Shown: piece after piece, positions 27,149 through 35,113 of the stretch
Position numbering within the stretch: position 1 is the first letter of the stretch
Layout: each line of letters opens with the position of its first letter
From: Terriglobia bacterium
Lineage (GTDB): Bacteria > Acidobacteriota > Terriglobia > Bryobacterales > Bryobacteraceae
Assembly (NCBI GenBank): GCA_020073365.1
Contig: JAIQFL010000054.1
Span: forward strand, 1-43,164
Direction: 5' to 3'
Length of the DNA: 43,164 bases
Program-made: the position numbers and the translations under genes
Notes under the pieces: generated by a model
What the model saw: only the letters and a program-made list of their open reading frames with translations
Database searches by the model: none
Told to the model about the DNA's origin: nothing

Positions 27149-28045
27149 TCAATTTTTCAATGGCTTAAGGTCTAACCTTAAACTGTTGCCATCGCTGTTT
27201 GGTTCCCGTCCTACACCGTCGAGGTCAGGGAAAATGACGGACTCTCTGACGCCGCAATCCCGGATGTCCGCCTGGATGTTCGGCATGCTTTTCCCTGGGA
27301 AGACCAGTCGCCGGATTTTCGAATCCTCGTCCGCCGCCAGCCTCCTCAGAAAATCGCGATCGGCACCGAACACCATAAACCTGCTCCGCTGGGAGGCAAC
27401 CCGCCGCGTTATCTGTTCCGTGTCGAGCAGGAAAGGGTGTTCCGGCAAGGGGTCTTCCTTGAAATCCTCTTTTGCCCCCGGAAGCCAGATATCGTCGTAT
27501 TCCCCGTCCCGGTCGTCTTGGTCGATTTTCTCAGTCTTTGACTTCATATCCCAGAACTGCCGCCGTTTTTTTGCCGACGGCGATCCGTCGATATGCTCCA
27601 CCAACCAATGAGGATCCAGAACATACACAACTGAGTCATGTTGGAGATCGCGCGGGCCGATTTTGAACCGCATGCTGAAGTGGGCGGCCATCAAAGACCC
27701 ATCCGACCAATCCAGCAACCGTGTCGGGCCGCCATGGTGCTGCATGGCGTAATACCAGTTCCATTCGTCCTCAGTGTTGAACTCGGTATATTGAACGCCA
27801 CATCTTTTAAATTCGTCAAAGAGGCGGCTCTCCATCTCCAACACCTTGTCCGTTGGCTTGTCCGTGCGGTACAGTTCGGGCAGCAGCGTCGTTTCCCGAT
27901 GCCTATCGTCTTCACCGCGGAACCATAGCTCATCATCAGGGTCGTCCAGCCACTCGTCTCGGATGCTCGATATCGCGGAGATATATTCTCCGAGGGTGGT
28001 CACTTTTATATCGCGTCGCTTCGATTTTCCGAACATCCTGTTCAT
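27149..28045 (-). CDS. FRG-domain protein
   Basis: 298-residue protein with an FRG domain: LWFRGEDD (about 40-47, giving the family name), ELYR further on, and MQHHGGPTRLLDWS (about 108-121), the most conserved block of the family. The C-terminal part (RFMVFGADRDFLRRL...KIRRLVFPG) completes the domain. FRG proteins often sit beside defence genes and are suspected enzymatic effectors, but their chemistry is not settled. The frame is open to 28126; I start at ATG 28045, with 28036 equally possible, because upstream residues look non-coding. No start has a strong ribosome-binding site. The gene lies between the PHP-SMC ATPase and the TIR protein, all on the minus strand. Confidence 0.82.
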   Translation of the reverse strand: MNRMFGKSKRRDIKVTTLGEYISAISSIRDEWLDDPDDELWFRGEDDRHRETTLLPELYRTDKPTDKVLEMESRLFDEFKRCGVQYTEFNTEDEWNWYYAMQHHGGPTRLLDWSDGSLMAAHFSMRFKIGPRDLQHDSVVYVLDPHWLVEHIDGSPSAKKRRQFWDMKSKTEKIDQDDRDGEYDDIWLPGAKEDFKEDPLPEHPFLLDTEQITRRVASQRSRFMVFGADRDFLRRLAADEDSKIRRLVFPGKSMPNIQADIRDCGVRESVIFPDLDGVGREPNSDGNSLRLDLKPLKN

Positions 28046-28191
28046 TCTACCGATGTGGCCATTGCTATAGTTCACGCACATGAGCGCCGGTTTGGGAAAA
28101 CGTCGGCCTGACCATGGGAGCGCCATCTGGCGTTTTCATTCTGGGCTGGCCTTATCGGCCTTCGTGAGGAAGGAAGCGGTTTAGATGCACT

Positions 28192-29085
28192 CTAGCGAGT
28201 GTCATTCCCGTTTTTGTTCTCAGGCTTTAAATCCCGCAGCAGCCGTTTGAACCCCTTCTGGTACGCATCGTGTTCTTTCCACTCTTGGAAATCGCCGATA
28301 TGCCGCTGGCGCCTGATCGACGCGGCCCACGCCTCGTTCGTATTCATTACTGCATCATCCAGCCGGATGGGGAACAACACAGTGCGGTTCTCTCGCTGCT
28401 CTCGTTCAAGGCAGGATTCGACTTCCTCCCTGACCCACGCGCTTTGCACAGAATTCTCCGACAACACGATCAGCAACTTGTCATGGAGACGAATCGCATC
28501 ATCGATGCGCTGCCGGAAGCGGTCACCGATTTTTATGTCCTCCGGTGCGAACCAGCATCGAACGCCTTTGACCTGTAGGTCGGCATATAACCTATGGACG
28601 AATTCATCATCACGCGTCGAGTAGCTGATGAAGCAGGAATAGAACTGGATCGGCTCATTTACCAGCGATGGGAAGTATTCAATCAGCGCTTCCGGCAAGC
28701 CGCAGCCTCGGAGGAAAGCCACTGGTAGCGGCCAGGACTTCATCATCGTCTGGTGGTCAACCACGCTCGGGCCGGTATGACGACAGTATTCCAAGCCAAT
28801 CGTGCCGCTCAAATTTGTATCGCCAAAGATCGTGAAACCCAACTCGGCATGCGACAGATCTGCCTCACGCAAATTGACGCCTTGAAGATTGGCGCCAAAC
28901 AGGTTCGCGTCTCGTAGATTTGCCCGATACAGATTTGCCCCGACCCCACCGCCGCCGGCCAAATCAGCCTTGGTGAGATGAGCTCCCGATAGATCGGGCA
29001 CCACACCCTTATATTCCTTCCGCCATGCATTCCATGCATCCACGCCGTCGTGAAGCAATAGGGCCAATTGTCCGCTATCCGCCAT
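28192..29085 (-). CDS. Pentapeptide-repeat/TIR domain fusion
   Basis: 297-residue protein. Residues about 31-97 are pentapeptide repeats with the A(D/N)LxxA pattern (ANLYRANLRDANLFGANLQG and on), which fold as a right-handed beta helix. A TIR domain covers about 148-290: FYSCFISYSTRDDEF, CWFAPEDIKIGDRF, LIVLSENSVQSAWVREEVE. The W-V-x-x-E arrangement places the presumed NADase glutamate at Glu221. No signal peptide or membrane segment is seen. TIR domains of this type degrade NAD or make signal nucleotides when triggered; here the repeat domain is a probable scaffold or sensor. It is the first of three packed minus-strand genes (TIR, FRG, PHP-SMC). Confidence 0.87.
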   Translation of the reverse strand: MADSGQLALLLHDGVDAWNAWRKEYKGVVPDLSGAHLTKADLAGGGGVGANLYRANLRDANLFGANLQGVNLREADLSHAELGFTIFGDTNLSGTIGLEYCRHTGPSVVDHQTMMKSWPLPVAFLRGCGLPEALIEYFPSLVNEPIQFYSCFISYSTRDDEFVHRLYADLQVKGVRCWFAPEDIKIGDRFRQRIDDAIRLHDKLLIVLSENSVQSAWVREEVESCLEREQRENRTVLFPIRLDDAVMNTNEAWAASIRRQRHIGDFQEWKEHDAYQKGFKRLLRDLKPENKNGNDTR

Positions 29086-29482
29086 GATTCAGTCCGCATG
29101 TTAGCGTCGATCATTAACCCGCGCAAACAAGCTCCAGCGTGTTTCCGGCCACTTGAATGCCCATCCAGTGCGCAGATCTCCTGCCATCATCTCCTCAAAG
29201 GCTACCGCTAAGGCCGAAGCTATTAACACTTAAAGATTCTTGGATCGAGAGAAAAAGGGATTCACGCTCACCAATTGAACGCGGCCGAATTCGTGATGAG
29301 CCGGATCTAGAATCATGTTTCCCACAAACCCGCTTGCGACTGGTTTTCGGCAACACGGTACTGTGTCGTCGGCGTCTAGTAGAGTGGCCCGCTGAAACGG
29401 CTCGCGTATTATTTCCACCCGTAGCCCCGACGTTCACTTCGGAAATCCTGCCTCCGTCTCCCATCGAATCGTAGTGCGCAGC
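29086..29482. other. Intergenic stretch upstream of the TIR gene
   Basis: About 400 nt between the TIR gene start and the end of the H1-like gene. Open frames on both strands are short and overlapping. No RNA gene, repeat or clear promoter was recognised. The TIR promoter should lie in the right-hand part near 29090-29150. Confidence 0.4.
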
Positions 29483-29992
29483 CTATTGAGCAACAGCTTC
29501 CGACATGCCGCCCTGCCCGGTGGCCTTGGCGGCAGTCTTCTTCGCCGGTTTCGCCGGAGCCTTTTTCGCAGGTTTCTTGGCAGCCATCTCTTGTTTTGCA
29601 GCTTTCTTTGCACTCGCTGCCTGCTCCTTCGCAGCCTCGGCTCGCTTGAGCGCCCAACGGCGTTTCGTAGCTTCAGAAATGGCACGCCGGCCAGCGGAAC
29701 TGATCTTCCGCTTGGGTTTTGAAGGCTCCAATTTGGCCGCTGATTCCGGCGTCTTTGATTCCGCCTTTATTGCTGCCCATCGTTTTTTCTGGCCTTCTGC
29801 CATACGGCGACGGGCGGCGGCACTGACCTTGCGCTTCCGCGTGGGCGCTTCCGGCGCGACGGTTCCCTCGGTTCTGCCGCCGGACAACATGGCCCGGAGT
29901 TCCTCGATTTGAGTATCAATTCGTCTTTTTTGCGACTCGAAGCCTTCGATGGCGGCGGCGATGATTTCAGCACTCAGTTTTGGTGTGGGCAT
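29483..29992 (-). CDS. Histone H1-like, Lys/Ala-rich DNA-binding protein
   Basis: 169-residue very basic protein. The N-terminal 35 residues look like a coiled coil (AIEGFESQKRRIDTQIEELR). Two copies of a short basic motif follow: RKVSAAARRRMAEGQKKRWA (about 54-73) and RKISSAGRRAISEATKRRWA (about 95-114). The C-terminal tail is made of AKK/PAKK repeats like eukaryotic H1 and some bacterial nucleoid proteins. Proteins of this build are common in soil bacteria of several phyla. It is probably a DNA-compacting or DNA-bound accessory factor and stands alone, with 148 nt to the Gp157-like gene on its right. Confidence 0.75.
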   Translation of the reverse strand: MPTPKLSAEIIAAAIEGFESQKRRIDTQIEELRAMLSGGRTEGTVAPEAPTRKRKVSAAARRRMAEGQKKRWAAIKAESKTPESAAKLEPSKPKRKISSAGRRAISEATKRRWALKRAEAAKEQAASAKKAAKQEMAAKKPAKKAPAKPAKKTAAKATGQGGMSEAVAQ

Positions 29993-30140
29993 GTGAATTC
30001 GTGCTCGAGTTCGTGTTGTCTCACGTAAGGATCATTGTACATCCGGCTAGCTATTCATCTGGGCTCTCTCTCGTGGCTGGACTCCCTTCACCCTCGGCTC
30101 GACTTAGCTACACTTCACGTTGAACATCCCCAAGAGGTCC

Positions 30141-30788
30141 TCAGCGTAGCCGCACGTGGTGCCCTTTTACTAGCGACACTCCCGTGATCGTTTCGCCACG
30201 CGCCAAGGCATCGGACAGAATCCCCCGTTGGAGGTCCTTTTGCACAAACTTGCTGTCTGCGGCTCCGAGACGGTCCCGGAGGGCGCTTGGCGGAAGCGAA
30301 TCCACGATCACCCGCCACTCGGGCCACGTGAGTTCCACTTTCGCCCGGTAGAAGCTATCGGGAACGTGCGTAGTCTCCTGAATCGTCAGCGACGCCGCGC
30401 TGTTGGCCTGCAGGCTGATCGTATTCATCGAACCCCGCAACTTCTGCGTGTTCCGCGAGATCATGAACCAGACGAGCATCTGCTTAAGACGCTTCTCACG
30501 GTTCTCTGCTGCCTTGTATCGTGCCTGGAAGCGCTCCGCCTCGCGTTGAGCCAGTTCAGCTTCCGCTTTCTGGGCCTTCAGATAGTTAGCGATGCGATCT
30601 ACCTTGTACCCGAACGCTTCGGCGTAGGTCGCCAGGGCGGTTTTGATGTCCTCCGAAATCTCACCATTGTTCGCCTCGGCTTCCTGCTCTGCCGCCTCGA
30701 CCAAGGCCTCCAGCGACTCGTCGATATCGAACATGCTGAGCCCCTTTGCCACGTCTTGGGCCGTGATTGCCATTGGTAGTGCGCTCAT
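30141..30788 (-). CDS. Gp157-like phage-associated protein
   Basis: 215-residue protein resembling the siphovirus Gp157 family. The N-terminus (about 10-50) is acidic, followed by a coiled coil at about 60-105 (YLKAQKAEAELAQREAERFQ) and a C-terminal beta-rich half with TWPEWRVIVDS. Gp157 proteins are phage or plasmid replication/recombination-region proteins, and one was linked to phage resistance in streptococci. Its ATG overlaps the stop of the YhaM-like gene (ATGA), and it is the last gene of the leftward run that begins at 38644. This phage-type gene is one sign that the module travels on a mobile element. Confidence 0.75.
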   Translation of the reverse strand: MSALPMAITAQDVAKGLSMFDIDESLEALVEAAEQEAEANNGEISEDIKTALATYAEAFGYKVDRIANYLKAQKAEAELAQREAERFQARYKAAENREKRLKQMLVWFMISRNTQKLRGSMNTISLQANSAASLTIQETTHVPDSFYRAKVELTWPEWRVIVDSLPPSALRDRLGAADSKFVQKDLQRGILSDALARGETITGVSLVKGHHVRLR

Positions 30789-31795
30789 GCTGCTTTGCCT
30801 CCCTCGATGGTTTGCGGTCTATCGCCCGGTTCCGGATGTTCCCCAAATCCGCGGAACAACTGCCGTTCGAGCGACGGGACATACGATGTGAACTCTTCTC
30901 CGGCCGGAGCTGAAGCGATCAGCCTGAACACCTGTTCCATCCGCGCGTCCATCAGATCCAGGAGCGAAAGCGCAAAGGCCTCCGGCAGCATCGGTCGCCG
31001 TAGCGCGCCTTTGTCCAGGTCGCCGTGATGGCTCACGATGAAGTGTTGAAGGATGGTCTTGAGGTCCAGGGGAAACCCGGCGAAGCGTCCTACGTGCTTC
31101 TCGAGGATCTCCAGGCCGAGCGTGACGTGCTCGATCAGTTGGCCCCGCGTCGTATATGCGAAGCGAACACCCGTCAATTCCAGCGTCTCGATCTTCCCAA
31201 GGTCGTGAAGAATGGCTCCAGCGATGAGCCAATCCAAGTTGAGGCGGGGATAGTGGGCGGTCAATGCCGCGGCGAGGTTACAGAGCGAAAGGATGTGCTC
31301 CAGCAATCCTCCTCGGAACGCGTGATGGATCTTCATCGCCGCCGGCGCTGTCTTGAGCCGCGCGCCGATGGACACGTCGTTGATGATCGATTCCAGTAGT
31401 TGCCGAAGGGGCTCGTCGTGCACCATCGCAACAAACGACTCCAACTCGCCGAACATTTCCTCGGGATCGCGGATGGACGCCGGATAGAAATCAGAGGCGG
31501 TGTACTCCTGTTGTTCACAGCGTCGAATCCGGCTGACAATAAGTTGCGGCTTATCGTTGTACTGCTCCATCGCGCCCCGGACCTTCACAACGTCGTTGCA
31601 GTCGAACAATTGGGCGACGGTTTCGGGGTTGTCCCAAGCTTTGGCGTCTATTTCGCCGCTTCGGTCCGCCAGGCGAACCGACAGGAATGATCCGCCATTT
31701 CTCTTTGGCCGCAGTTCCTTTTCGATGACCGCCGCCAGGAAGGTGACCTCGCCAGACTGCGGCAGGTCGTTGATGTAGAAACCCTTATTCTCCAT
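30785..31795 (-). CDS. YhaM-like 3'-5' exonuclease (OB fold plus HD domain)
   Basis: 336-residue protein. The N-terminal OB fold (about 15-95: VTFLAAVIEKELRPKRNGG, then LSVRLADRSGEIDAKAWD) binds nucleic acid. The C-terminal HD hydrolase has HHAFRGGLLEHILSL (about 157-171), AGAILHDLGKIE with the HD pair at about 197-198, and HHGD further on. This is the layout of YhaM/CBF1 exoribonucleases, which digest RNA and single-stranded DNA from the 3' end. Start ATG 31795 has an ACGAGG sequence 11 nt upstream. It overlaps the Gp157-like gene by 4 nt and is separated from the helicase by 86 nt that hold a strong hairpin. Confidence 0.85.
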   Translation of the reverse strand: MENKGFYINDLPQSGEVTFLAAVIEKELRPKRNGGSFLSVRLADRSGEIDAKAWDNPETVAQLFDCNDVVKVRGAMEQYNDKPQLIVSRIRRCEQQEYTASDFYPASIRDPEEMFGELESFVAMVHDEPLRQLLESIINDVSIGARLKTAPAAMKIHHAFRGGLLEHILSLCNLAAALTAHYPRLNLDWLIAGAILHDLGKIETLELTGVRFAYTTRGQLIEHVTLGLEILEKHVGRFAGFPLDLKTILQHFIVSHHGDLDKGALRRPMLPEAFALSLLDLMDARMEQVFRLIASAPAGEEFTSYVPSLERQLFRGFGEHPEPGDRPQTIEGGKAA

Positions 31796-31815
31796 GTGCC
31801 GTACCTCGTGAGCTA

Positions 31816-31861
31816 GCTACGCGGAGGTGTGCAATCCCTCTTTCTGCCCCCTCCGCGTAGC
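31816..31861. repeat. 12-bp perfect inverted repeat between helicase and YhaM genes
   Basis: GCTACGCGGAGG (31816-31827) and its exact reverse complement (31850-31861) flank a 22-nt pyrimidine-rich loop. It sits after the helicase stop (31882) and before the YhaM ATG (31795) on the minus strand. No T-run follows, so it is more likely an attenuator, RNA-processing site or protein-binding site than a simple rho-independent terminator. Confidence 0.7.
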
Positions 31862-31881
31862 CTCCTCGTGTTGTGTTTCGG

Positions 31882-34221
31882 TCAGAACGCCAGCGAGAGC
31901 TGGGCGTCGTTGTCATGACGGGGCCTGCGCGCGGCTCTCTGCTCCGATAAGACCAATTGGACGAGAGCGCCTGGCGCCGATTCAGAGTGGAGCGGACACA
32001 ACGGTGGGTCGCTCCCAGGCAGGCATGGCCCATTTTGCGTCGGCTCGGGCTGCGCTATCGCGACGACGTTCGTGGTTCCAAGCAGGCGGGTGTGTTGCTG
32101 CTGAATTTCTCTCCAGAGCGCATCGGCTTTTTGCCCGACACCCTTCTCCGTCACCAACTCCCGCGCCATCGCCGTCAGTATGTCGTCATCGTCATCGAGT
32201 GCCTGCAGGCCCTGATTGGCGAACTTGCCCTCCATGGCGAGTGAAACCAATAGCTTTTTCCCCATCAGCCGGAGACAGTTCTCCTGCATCGTGCCAGCGT
32301 AGGCCAGGAACTTCACCTTCACTGGATGTTTCTGTCCAATGCGCCAAGAACGCCGGCTCGCTTGCCGGAGTACATAGATGGAATAGCCGGATTCGTAAAA
32401 CAAGATGGTCGGCATGCCCAAAAGGTCTAATCCGGTGGCGACAAGCCTGGGATGGGCGATGCACACCTGCATCCCCGCCTTCAGTTGGCGCTCATACCAG
32501 GCTTCCCTGGCTTCTGGCGGGACAGCGGTGGTGAGCACTTCGACGGGAATGCCCTCCCGGCTCAAGATGTTCTTCAGCCGCTGGGTGACGTCGCGCTTCT
32601 GCGTGTAGACCGCGAAAATCTGCACCCTCCTCCCCTGGCGAAGCTCGGTCTTGACCTCTTCCACCAGCCGGCGTTCCTTCGCATAGACGTACTCCTGATC
32701 CAGGTCGGCCGGCTCTGAAATCACAAAGCGCTCGCGCTCGCCGGTTTCTGAATTCGTCGCGTAACCGTAAATCGTGCCAAGCCCGAAGGGGCGGTCACCG
32801 TAGAGCATTAGCGCGTTCAGACCAGTACTGACAACAGACGAGTTGCCACGATGTTCTTCGAGCGCTGCCTTGATATCCTCTTCGAGGCTCTCGTAAGCAG
32901 CAGCCAGAACCGGATCCATCTCGACGTTGATCACCTCCTCTTCATAGGGAGGAAGCGCATCCGAAATGTCTTCGAGCGATACAAAAGCGCCGAGCTCCAT
33001 CAGAAACCGGCCAAAGAGCAAGGGTGAAGCGCCGGGGCGCCGCCGCACTCTTGTAGTTACCTTCGGCTTATCCGAGCAGGCGTTATCGGCCGGACTGATG
33101 GTTGTGACTTTTTCGAGGACCCCGTAGGTTTCCGAGAATGCCCGCACACCGGCTTCGCCGTGCGCGAATCCTTCTTCGAGCATCTTCTTCGGGTGGAGCC
33201 GAAAGAGGATATTGAACAATTCGTCCGCATATCCGCCGTTCAGAGTGCCGGTGAGAATGATCGTGCGCTTCGCGCATGAAGCCATCGTCCCCAAGGCTGC
33301 CCCTTGGGCGGTGTCACCCTTTAATTCGTGCACCTCGTCGGCGATGCCGTAGTCGAAGAAGCCCTTCATGTGCCGCCCGATCAAGTCCATCGGTGCGCAC
33401 CGGCGGACCTTGGTCGCATCGGCCTGCCAGAGCGCACTGAATATCGTGCGTCGAGCCTTTTGGGCACTCGATTGCTCTTCGCCGAGGACGAGTTCACTGT
33501 GCTTGGTCTTGCGGAAATCGGCTCGCCGCAACTGGTCATCGTCAGTTAGAACCGGCCGACCCGTATCCGGGTTGACGACGGACCCGTTGAATGGTCCACT
33601 GCGTGGCACTCCGTAAGCGTGCCGCCAGAAGTAGCTCAATTTCGCTACCTCGCGGGAGAGCACGAACACCGCCGGACAGTCACACAGCGACTGCCACCGC
33701 GCGCGAGCTGATTTGAACTGCTTCCGAAGCCGCAAATCGCTGAGTGTCGTCTGAAGGCCTTCGCGCACGATCCGTCCGTTGCGAAGCCGGACTTCGTTCA
33801 CCCCCGTATGTCCATTGGATCCCACGCCGTTGCGCACGCCGTCGATCAGAAACACGCGGACTCGGGGCAGCGTCAAGAGCGTTTCTCTACACCATTTGAT
33901 AGTGAGCTGCGGTGGCGCCATTACCAGCGCCGTGAAAGGCCTCCCTTTCGAATTGACGAACATTGCTCCCAGAGAGATGAGTGTCTTTCCGGTACCGCAT
34001 TCGGCGATTGCGCCGGCGGAGTTCTCGACCTCCCAGCGCTTCGAAATCCCGGCGATCGCGAGAGCCTGCGCGTGGTAGGGCGTTCGGCGGAGTCGCGTCA
34101 GTTCTGCGGGGAACGGTTCGCCAGGCTGGTGCAAGGGAGGGAACTGCTGCAAGATTCTCTCCTCGAGTTGGTGCGCGAATTGCCTCAGATAGTTATTGAT
34201 GTTCGTCGGCACGGAGCTCAT
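31882..34221 (-). CDS. SNF2/DEAD-like superfamily 2 helicase
   Basis: 779-residue protein with SF2 helicase motifs: Walker A ECGTGKT (74-80), Walker B as DEVH (about 293-296; IADEVHELKGDTAQGAALG), LTGTLNGG as motif III, and motif VI QASRRSWRIGQKHPVKV, typical of SNF2-type ATPases. There is a long helical insert between the two lobes. The start at 34221 is set by an excellent GAGGAGG 7-8 nt upstream; the open frame upstream of it is Arg/Pro-rich and not protein-like. It belongs to the leftward run with methyltransferase and PP-loop genes and is probably a dsDNA translocase that works with them. Confidence 0.88.
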   Translation of the reverse strand: MSSVPTNINNYLRQFAHQLEERILQQFPPLHQPGEPFPAELTRLRRTPYHAQALAIAGISKRWEVENSAGAIAECGTGKTLISLGAMFVNSKGRPFTALVMAPPQLTIKWCRETLLTLPRVRVFLIDGVRNGVGSNGHTGVNEVRLRNGRIVREGLQTTLSDLRLRKQFKSARARWQSLCDCPAVFVLSREVAKLSYFWRHAYGVPRSGPFNGSVVNPDTGRPVLTDDDQLRRADFRKTKHSELVLGEEQSSAQKARRTIFSALWQADATKVRRCAPMDLIGRHMKGFFDYGIADEVHELKGDTAQGAALGTMASCAKRTIILTGTLNGGYADELFNILFRLHPKKMLEEGFAHGEAGVRAFSETYGVLEKVTTISPADNACSDKPKVTTRVRRRPGASPLLFGRFLMELGAFVSLEDISDALPPYEEEVINVEMDPVLAAAYESLEEDIKAALEEHRGNSSVVSTGLNALMLYGDRPFGLGTIYGYATNSETGERERFVISEPADLDQEYVYAKERRLVEEVKTELRQGRRVQIFAVYTQKRDVTQRLKNILSREGIPVEVLTTAVPPEAREAWYERQLKAGMQVCIAHPRLVATGLDLLGMPTILFYESGYSIYVLRQASRRSWRIGQKHPVKVKFLAYAGTMQENCLRLMGKKLLVSLAMEGKFANQGLQALDDDDDILTAMARELVTEKGVGQKADALWREIQQQHTRLLGTTNVVAIAQPEPTQNGPCLPGSDPPLCPLHSESAPGALVQLVLSEQRAARRPRHDNDAQLSLAF

Positions 34222-34242
34222 ACAAGTGGCCTCCTCAAAGAG

Positions 34243-34280
34243 CGTCGAGGCGGGTATAGGAACCGGGCCGGCCCTCGACG
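34243..34280. repeat. 8-bp inverted repeat in the helicase leader
   Basis: CGTCGAGG (34243-34250) and CCTCGACG (34273-34280) can pair around a 22-nt GC-rich loop. It lies directly before the ribosome-binding site of the helicase gene (start 34221), so folding of the leader could limit access to that site. Confidence 0.5.
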
Positions 34281-34423
34281 ATATTCGATTGACTGCGCTA
34301 GCTGTTGGAAAAGTGGCACGGGCGAGGAACGCCCGAAGGAAAGAGCCTACTGTGGTTGGTCGGGAATGCGCCGGGGCAATTCCTGGGTGACGTACCCAAT
34401 CGCGCGCACGGACAAGATGGATG

Positions 34424-35113
34424 TCATGCCGCCACATCGTCCGTCTTCTGCAACCCGGCCGAAAACGAGATCGGTACCTGCCAGGGGGTGGGTTGACTGT
34501 GTTCTGGAATCGTGATGGCACCGCGCTTCAGCGCGTGACCCATCCAGCCCAGGAATCGTTTCTTGGTTCCCTTGACTACCATTGGCGTGCAGCCGATTCC
34601 GATCAGCGGATCGATCGCGTTCTTGCGCTCCAGCATCTCCCCGAACCACTCACTCCACTCCGGTAGAACCGGCAGGCCGAAACGGACACTGATCCGGTAG
34701 AGAAGGAATGCTCTATCGTCATCACACAGAATGGTTCGGCGAGCGCTCGGATTGCCGCCTGCGCGCGTCTTTGACAGTTCTTCGGAGATCGCAACCAGGT
34801 GGCGAAGCGGTCGCCTTCGGCCCGGAACGTTGATTGAACTGCGAAACACCTCGGCTCCTTCGCCAATCGTGATCATGAGTCGGTTGATCTCCGGCCCGGT
34901 GGCATAGAACCGCGCTTCATCTGCAATCGCCGCCGCGATGGCCGCGATTTCCTGGTCGTTGCCGATCACCGACAGCACATGGCATTGCGCACTTCGGTTG
35001 TCCGCGGCATGTTCGGCAATCATCCGGTCCATTCGCAAGGTGATGTCGATCTTCGTGTCACGTAGCACTTTGGTAAACCGCAAACTGCCCATGCGGAGAT
35101 GTGCGTTTTTCAT
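34424..35113 (-). CDS. Unknown protein in methyltransferase operon
   Basis: 229-residue soluble protein with no motif I can name. It has an N-terminal region MKNAHLRMGSLRF, an Ala/Ile-rich helix (QEIAAIAAAIADEARFY, about 54-70), a basic turn VPGRRRPLRHL and a C-terminal part with GCTPMVVKGTKKRFLGW. Its ATG overlaps the stop of the methyltransferase gene by 4 nt, so it is co-translated with that enzyme and may be its partner or specificity factor. The helicase start lies 202 nt downstream. Coding status is supported by the overlap and consistent codon use; function is unknown. Confidence 0.65.
   Translation of the reverse strand: MKNAHLRMGSLRFTKVLRDTKIDITLRMDRMIAEHAADNRSAQCHVLSVIGNDQEIAAIAAAIADEARFYATGPEINRLMITIGEGAEVFRSSINVPGRRRPLRHLVAISEELSKTRAGGNPSARRTILCDDDRAFLLYRISVRFGLPVLPEWSEWFGEMLERKNAIDPLIGIGCTPMVVKGTKKRFLGWMGHALKRGAITIPEHSQPTPWQVPISFSAGLQKTDDVAA

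Noticed and set aside
29500..29912. Plus-strand Ala/Phe-rich membrane protein
   Set aside because: Antisense of the Lys/Ala-rich H1-like gene; the hydrophobic look comes from reading AAG/GCC codons backwards.
33808..34515. 235-codon plus-strand gene
   Set aside because: Antisense of the helicase gene and its leader; the helicase start has a clear ribosome-binding site and full motifs.
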